From NCBI GenBank assembly GCA_000827325.1, contig KN832870.1, positions 3,348,001 to 3,412,000 of the forward strand: a DNA stretch of 64,000 bases. The letters are read 5' to 3'. Under the pieces are notes generated by a model, which was not told the origin of the DNA, did not search any database, and worked only from the letters and a program-made list of their open reading frames with translations. Numbering within the stretch: position 1 is the stretch's first letter; each line of letters starts with the position of its first letter. This stretch comes from Oidiodendron maius Zn. Lineage: Eukaryota; Ascomycota; Leotiomycetes; Myxotrichaceae. Made by a program: the position numbers and the translations under genes. Below, piece by piece: positions 58,947-64,000 of this stretch.

Positions 58947-59717
58947 ATGGCCACCCATCGCGCAGATGAAAAGCGATTCCTTGATGAGCGGGGTTCAGCT
59001 GGGCCCTTAGCCCCAAATGGACTCAACCCAGCTACAATAATGGAGAAACCAGTGCGCGAGCGAATTGTGGACTCTTATTTCTGGAAAGACCAATGCTTCG
59101 CCGTTAACGAAGCCGACATCATCGACCGTGTTGTTGAACATGTAAAGTTCGTGGGAGGCACATACGGAGATTCACAAAAGCCTTCGCCCTTCCTCTGCCT
59201 TGCTTTCAAGTTGCTGCAACTAGGTCCTACGGACGATGTCCTACAAGAGTATCTGGAGTACGGCGGGGAGAAGTTCAAGTATTTGAGGGCTTTGGCAGTT
59301 TTCTACGTACGTTTGACGAGGAAAGCGACAGATGTATACCTATTCCTGGAGCCGTTTCTCGAAGATAAGAGGAAATTAGTGATGCGGACTAGGACGGGGA
59401 AGAGGTTAACGTTTATGGATGAGTTCGTAGACAGCCTACTCACGAAGGAAAGGATGTGCTCAACGACGCTATGGAAGATGCCAAGTAGAGCGCAGCTCGA
59501 GGACGAGGAGAAACTAGATCCTAGGATTAGTCCTCTTGGTGATATTGAAAACTTACTGGACAGTGAGCCAGAAGAGATTGATGGGGGTGATGGCAGCGAT
59601 GGCAATGGAAGAAATAGGAGTCCCGGGAGCGAATTTGGAGAGGTTACACCAGACCCCGAAGAGATGGATATTGACAAAGAGGATAAGCAACGAGAAAATG
59701 GAACGGCCACACCATAG
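58947..59717 (+). CDS. PRP38: Pre-mRNA-splicing factor 38
   Basis: Component of the U4/U6.U5 tri-snRNP, needed for spliceosome activation; nuclear. Single exon, 256 residues from MATHRADEKRFLDERG. The PRP38 domain covers about 15-185: LNPATIMEKPVRERIVDSYF, WKDQCFAVNEADIIDRVVEH, FVGGTYGDSQKPSPFLCLAF and KYLRALAVFYVRLTRKATDV, which are near-invariant motifs. The last 50 residues are an acidic Ser/Gly-rich tail. Upstream in-frame codons lack conservation. Unusually for this window it has no intron. Confidence 0.93.
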   Translation: MATHRADEKRFLDERGSAGPLAPNGLNPATIMEKPVRERIVDSYFWKDQCFAVNEADIIDRVVEHVKFVGGTYGDSQKPSPFLCLAFKLLQLGPTDDVLQEYLEYGGEKFKYLRALAVFYVRLTRKATDVYLFLEPFLEDKRKLVMRTRTGKRLTFMDEFVDSLLTKERMCSTTLWKMPSRAQLEDEEKLDPRISPLGDIENLLDSEPEEIDGGDGSDGNGRNRSPGSEFGEVTPDPEEMDIDKEDKQRENGTATP

Positions 59718-59928
59718 CTCACTAATTGGGAGAGGAATACTTCAGCCATGCACTAGGAGTTTAAAATTATACCCATTTCTGCGATCTAACCGCTAAAGAT
59801 AGTTTGTGAAAAAGTTCAGACTTGTCTATATTTTATTCGCCTATAAGTATATGACATGTTTTCCGACTCCCGCTCTACGAACAGCATCCCAATTGTCCTA
59901 AAACCTCAATTTCATGACAAATTAGGAA

Positions 59929-62847
59929 CTAAGCCCTGAAATGCTGCACGAGCCCATGCAATCTATCAATAACCACAGGGAAAATGGCATTGGAACTGTC
60001 CTCTATCAACCTTTCAAAATGCCTAATTGCATCCTCCTCGCTCATCTCCAAGTGGAACCTCTCTTTCACTTTCAAGACGACCTTGTCAGGCTCCAACTTA
60101 ATATCCGGAATATTGGCATCTACCATCAGGCTAAACAAGTTCAGAATCAGATTGGAGGACTTTCTGAGAGCTGTGTAAGCAGTGAAGCAGTATTGCTTAA
60201 ATTGTCGATATTGCTCGGAGGATGCGCCGCCCATGCCGTCAACCATTTCCTTACACAGTTTCATGGCTGGGGCAAACGGTTTCGGATCACGGCCGAGGAT
60301 AAAACCAAAGTCTGCATGGAAGAAATGGCCATCTGGTGCAAGGAGCAAATTGTCCAAGTGACGGTCTCCTACTCCAATAAGGTAGGTAATAACACAATAC
60401 CCCGCGCATGATTTGACAAACGCATCAAGAGTTTCCTTGCGAACGCCGAGTGGAGCTTTATCATCGGGATTGTTGTATTTCAAGTATGCCAGTACTTGGT
60501 TACCTTTATACTTGTTGACAATGCTCTGCAAGCTCATCGACGGTACAAACTGAGCAGCTCCAGCCGTAACACTGGTAGCAAGAATCTTGTATGGAGACAA
60601 TTTCAAGTCCAAGTTCTCCTTTTGAAGTAGCTGATCCATGAGAGTGATAATTTGGATGACGAGCTGGTCTTGTCTAAGATCATCCCCAGTCTTGAAGATG
60701 ATTTGATACTTCTGCTTCGTTGTGGTCTTGAAAGTCATCATAATTGGGAATAGAGACGATTTGAAAACATGAATCTCTGCTGGGTCGACACCTGTGATCA
60801 TTACAGACGGATCCAAGGGAAGAGGTAGAGGAGGGTCGATAGTAATGATCTCATTCTTAGCATCGGCAAGGAAGTGTTTTACTTTCTCGGCTTTTCGAGG
60901 GATGGCTTCCTTTGACACCTTAATATCCCCGGAGATCTTCGAGAGAACGGCAATAAGCTCAGCCTGTCGCAAAAGAACCTTTCGAGTTGCTGGCCCATCC
61001 GGAAGTTTCACCAATTCCGTCATGAAATCGTATTCAACCTTTGCAAAGAGCTTACGGTACTCCGCACCTTGCTCCTCACTTCGGTCATCACATTCGACCA
61101 TTAGATACCAGTGGAAGTAGTTCCCAAGCATGAAGTTACTTGTCGCTCGTGAAATTAGGAATCGCGCCAGGGAAGAATCCTGTGTTGCGTCTTGGACGGA
61201 GTCGGGCGATATGTGCTCGAATTTAAGAGCTTGCACCAGCTGCAACAGATAAAGTAATAGCTCATCATCATCAGCCTTTCTCAGACGGTCAACGGCATAC
61301 GCTCTCACAGCTTGATTATCGAATGTAGGCCCTAATAGCTCTAGCGCATCGTCAATGTCAATTTCAGTCCACTTTGCCAGAATCTGTACCGCTTGGCGTG
61401 ACTCGCTCTGATCGTGCCAGTTGACAGATTTGACAAATTTAGTAAGCGCTCTCTTGTCGCGAGTTAAGTGATGCCGGAACTTCCAGACAAGATCCTTCTC
61501 TTCAGGGGTAAGAATATGCGTTGGTGAATATGCCATGATCCCATTCAACTCGTCTCTCACTTTTGCATTAGGCTTCAAGTCCCGGTCCAATACACCAGTT
61601 CGATGGCTTCTTACGAGACGCCGATGCTTACCTTCTGCAGGGTTGTCTCGTGCTCCGACTTCGGGATCATATATTCGCACCAACCGACCTCCAAGACTGT
61701 GGTCATCATCACTACCAATGCCGTTGATGCCAGGACCATAGTGAACTTCTGGTGGCGGTTTCATTAGAATAGTTGAATGCGATGCTGAGAGGTGTTGCAG
61801 TGACGAAATGGGTGGTGCAGGATATTCATGGTCTGCGAAGACAATGGGAAAGTCAAAACGAGGCAATTCAACGAATAACGTGAACCTTTCGTCATCCAAT
61901 AAGTCCTCGTCCGGCCCAGGCGTCTCATTCCTCTCATGTTTTCCATCCAACGTAGTAATGGTACCTTCTTGCCGAGATCTTCCCCGTTTCAGGGTTTTGA
62001 GAGACGTGCTGGCAGCCTGCAGCCCTCGCTTTTCAACGCCTCGGAATACCAACTGGTCCAGCCATTCGATCCGAGGGATCTCGCCCATCTCATGCTTCTT
62101 AAATAGCTTCTCTAACCTGTCCAGCTCCTCGCTCTCCTTATCAACAAACTGGGGACCATCCTTTATCTTGACACCGCCTCGGCGCAGGACCGAGGGTGTC
62201 GATGTGGAATCAAGGCCATCGGCAGCTTTGCGACGATGCAGGTAGCATTTTTGCCGCCCCTTTTGCAGCTGGTTTTCCTTATCGAATAGAGGGAGCGTAG
62301 TCCCCCCAAACGGTATTGCATGTCCTTGTGCACCCTCGCCGCCAGTTGGTGATAAGTCCCATATTGTAATCGCCAGTTGGGAGCTTAAAGGTAATGCCGA
62401 ATAGTTGATAGGGAGGGTGAGCCATTCATTCCATCTAGCAGAGCGTCAGCAAAAACATTAACCAAGGGCTATGCGCCGTCCATCCCTTCATACCTTCTCT
62501 CATTCTTGAACGATTTGTATGCGGTCTGAACTGGTGTCGTCAGAGGTTTCGAGTCCGCCCACAACTGGACAGTGGCATAGAGATCCGAGTGGGGACTAGA
62601 AGAGTGTATTAGTTACTATAGACATATAACCACGGTACATTCTAAAATACGTAGAATTTGATCCCACATGTCTCAACTCTGGCGTCTTTATCAATGTCGA
62701 GAAGGGGATCGGCATCTGCTGCCCCTCAAGGCTGACACTGACGAGGCGTTAGTAACACAAAAAGATGAGACACTGAAGGGGCACTGACATTCTGATGCTC
62801 ACTGGAAGCTCCAGAGCTTCGGAGGTAGCAAAAGAAAAGGGTTCCAT
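59929..62847 (-). CDS. VPS34: Phosphatidylinositol 3-kinase Vps34 (class III)
   Basis: Makes PI3P on endosomes and autophagosome precursors, with Vps15 and Vps30. Exons are 62847-62789, 62737-62651, 62595-62494 and 62434-59929, giving 917 residues. Domains: C2-like N-terminus (MEPFSFATSEALELPVSIRI; DLYATVQLWADSKPLTTPVQ), helical PIK domain (about 320-520, ILTPEEKDLVWKFRHHLTRD), and kinase domain (about 600-917). Kinase motifs: IIFKTGDDLRQDQLVIQI, catalytic loop GVGDRHLDNLLL and metal-binding DFGFILGRDPKPF. The end HGLVQHFRA is the conserved C-terminal helix. An alternative acceptor six bases later in intron 1 would remove two residues. ATG3, in the same window, acts in the same process. Confidence 0.95.
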
Positions 62848-63199
62848 GGCCAATATCCCATCTTCCCCCAGAAACGGTGATGGTGGGATAACTCCGGCAA
62901 GCAGCGGGTGGAAGCTTGGGTCCAGGGAGGCATCATTGTTGGTCCGTGCATCCCGTGACGCGATTTCCAGGAAATCGAAATTCGAGACGCGACCAACACC
63001 AACATCAACGCCTCGCGTATGACATGATTTCAGGCAAAGTACAGCAACAGAGATACCCACCCACGCGCATCCAGAGAGCATCAGAAACAACCACAGCGTG
63101 ATCTCACCTTCCGCGCCTCGCGCTGACGACCCACAAGTGCAGACACCGGAGCCACAAGAGTTTAGGATACGATTTCAGCGATAACCAGGACACGAGGCT
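62848..63199. other. Divergent promoter region of VPS34 and NSE4
   Basis: 352 bp. Minus and plus frames here (62749-63090, 62795-63022) overlap the VPS34 start and are shadows. Nothing else is recognised. Confidence 0.45.
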
Positions 63200-64000
63200 A
63201 TGAGCTCAGCCAGGATGGCGAGGTCTGCCAAGATATCAGAATCGCCGGCGCCGTTCACCCAAGATATATACGATGCTTCCCCAGAGCCCGACCGGCCCAG
63301 AACTGGACGGAATAGCAATGTCGCTGTGCCCTCAATGTCACCCTCACCCACGGCATCAATAAGCTCAGATAAGGAGAACCGATCGTCAAGGCACTCGGAT
63401 AAAGAAAAGGGCCGTGTCCCATTGGGCTTGTCTAGAGTGTCAGCGCCAGCATCGGCTCAAATCAAGAGGAAGCGCGCAATAGAGAGGGAAGCATCGTCAG
63501 AAAGAGTACGCCGACGGCGCACCATTGAGCCTGAGGAGGAATCGGACGATTCCCTCGATGACTACGATCCAGATCAACCTGTTGAGGAACGGCGGGAGCT
63601 ACGCAAAGGCTTCCGAGACCTTTCCCGGACGCTGACAGAGAACCGCGCCGAATACCTCACCCCTGACTCCAATGGCCTGCGAGATACACTGCTAAGAGCC
63701 AACGACCTTTCCAAGCGCGTGAAACAGACCTCCGATGCAACCATTGACTCCCGCCTACTCGTCACCACCGCAGATCTCTCTTACAAGAAGACAGTTGCAC
63801 TCATTGCGGGGGACACGTCGCAAGGTGTTGACTTGGAGGATTTCGTCTCTAAGTGCAAGCAATATATGGAGCAAGCAGATAAAGCGGATGGGCCGGTTTC
63901 GTCACTATCACAAGTGCCTAGCAGCACGCAGCGCCAGAGAAGAAGGGGTCATGTTAATGAGGAAGAGGGAGATGAGAATGGAGATATGCTTAACTGGCAG
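63200..64000 (+). CDS. NSE4: SMC5/6 complex kleisin subunit Nse4, cut by window end
   Basis: Kleisin that bridges Smc5 and Smc6 in the DNA-repair complex; nuclear. The frame is open from ATG 63200 to the last base, 267 codons, without a stop, so the C-terminal part lies outside. Residues 1-115 are a Ser/Arg-rich disordered leader. The Nse4 N-terminal domain begins DDYDPDQPVEERRELRKGFR (about 121-140), then LTENRAEYLTPDSNGLRDTL and the highly conserved RVKQTSDATIDSRLLV followed by TTADLSYKKT. It then reads into LEDFVSKCKQYM and a Gln/Arg linker. The family is usually about 400 residues. The gene is head-to-head with VPS34, 352 bp apart. Confidence 0.9.
   Translation, partial: MSSARMARSAKISESPAPFTQDIYDASPEPDRPRTGRNSNVAVPSMSPSPTASISSDKENRSSRHSDKEKGRVPLGLSRVSAPASAQIKRKRAIEREASSERVRRRRTIEPEEESDDSLDDYDPDQPVEERRELRKGFRDLSRTLTENRAEYLTPDSNGLRDTLLRANDLSKRVKQTSDATIDSRLLVTTADLSYKKTVALIAGDTSQGVDLEDFVSKCKQYMEQADKADGPVSSLSQVPSSTQRQRRRGHVNEEEGDENGDMLNWQ

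Noticed and set aside
1-64000. CRISPR array, bacterial operon or secondary-metabolite cluster
   Set aside because: No regularly spaced repeats; spliced eukaryotic genes of unrelated housekeeping roles; no PKS, NRPS or terpene genes. The single O-methyltransferase is not enough.

Overview
The window is nuclear DNA of a filamentous ascomycete (Pezizomycotina). Evidence: short GT-AG introns of about 45-80 nt in nearly every gene, with CTAAC-like branch sites; fungus-restricted genes (the Vma11 V-ATPase c' subunit, ISN1, MCP1, a Rom2-type RhoGEF); and one AT-rich block whose changes look like repeat-induced point mutation (RIP). I cannot place it to genus.

Layout. 1-9.4 kb: a small putative secreted protein, Mediator MED17, a PARP-type zinc-finger protein, an O-methyltransferase and IMP 5'-nucleotidase ISN1. 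10.2-16.4 kb: accessory and decayed DNA, namely a broken NB-ARC (NLR-like) gene, a small inverted-repeat element and an unrecognised degenerate gene. 16.8-24.1 kb: MCP1, a C2H2 protein, the pyruvate dehydrogenase E1-beta gene, a phosphoserine aminotransferase pseudogene and ATG3. 24.4-31.1 kb: one complete but RIP-ruined LTR retrotransposon on the minus strand, with 119-bp LTRs and a CTGAA target duplication. 31.5-41.2 kb: a CCDC97-like protein, a dual-specificity phosphatase, mitoribosomal mS45, a Rom2-type RhoGEF and VMA11. 43.6-64 kb: a secreted aspartic protease, a YHR202W-like metallophosphatase, mitochondrial GatA with an unusual C-terminal extension, two or three poorly known proteins, a methyltransferase, mitochondrial enoyl reductase ETR1, NC2-beta with a long intron that holds an ORF, PRP38, VPS34, and the 5' part of NSE4 cut by the window edge.

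Most genes are conserved housekeeping genes and do not form an operon or a biosynthetic cluster. Many sit head-to-head on 180-360 bp intergenic regions. Recurrent themes are mitochondrial function (PDB1, mS45, GatA, ETR1, MCP1) and autophagy or endomembrane work (ATG3, VPS34, VMA11), but the loci are interspersed and I infer no shared system.

Exon boundaries were worked out by hand from splice signals and reading-frame continuity. For every gene given exon coordinates, the spliced length is a multiple of three. The most unusual parts are the NB-ARC locus (module bounded by 32-bp direct repeats, N-terminal domain cut off at a transposon-like element), the GatA extension, the ORF inside the NC2-beta intron, and the aminotransferase pseudogene.
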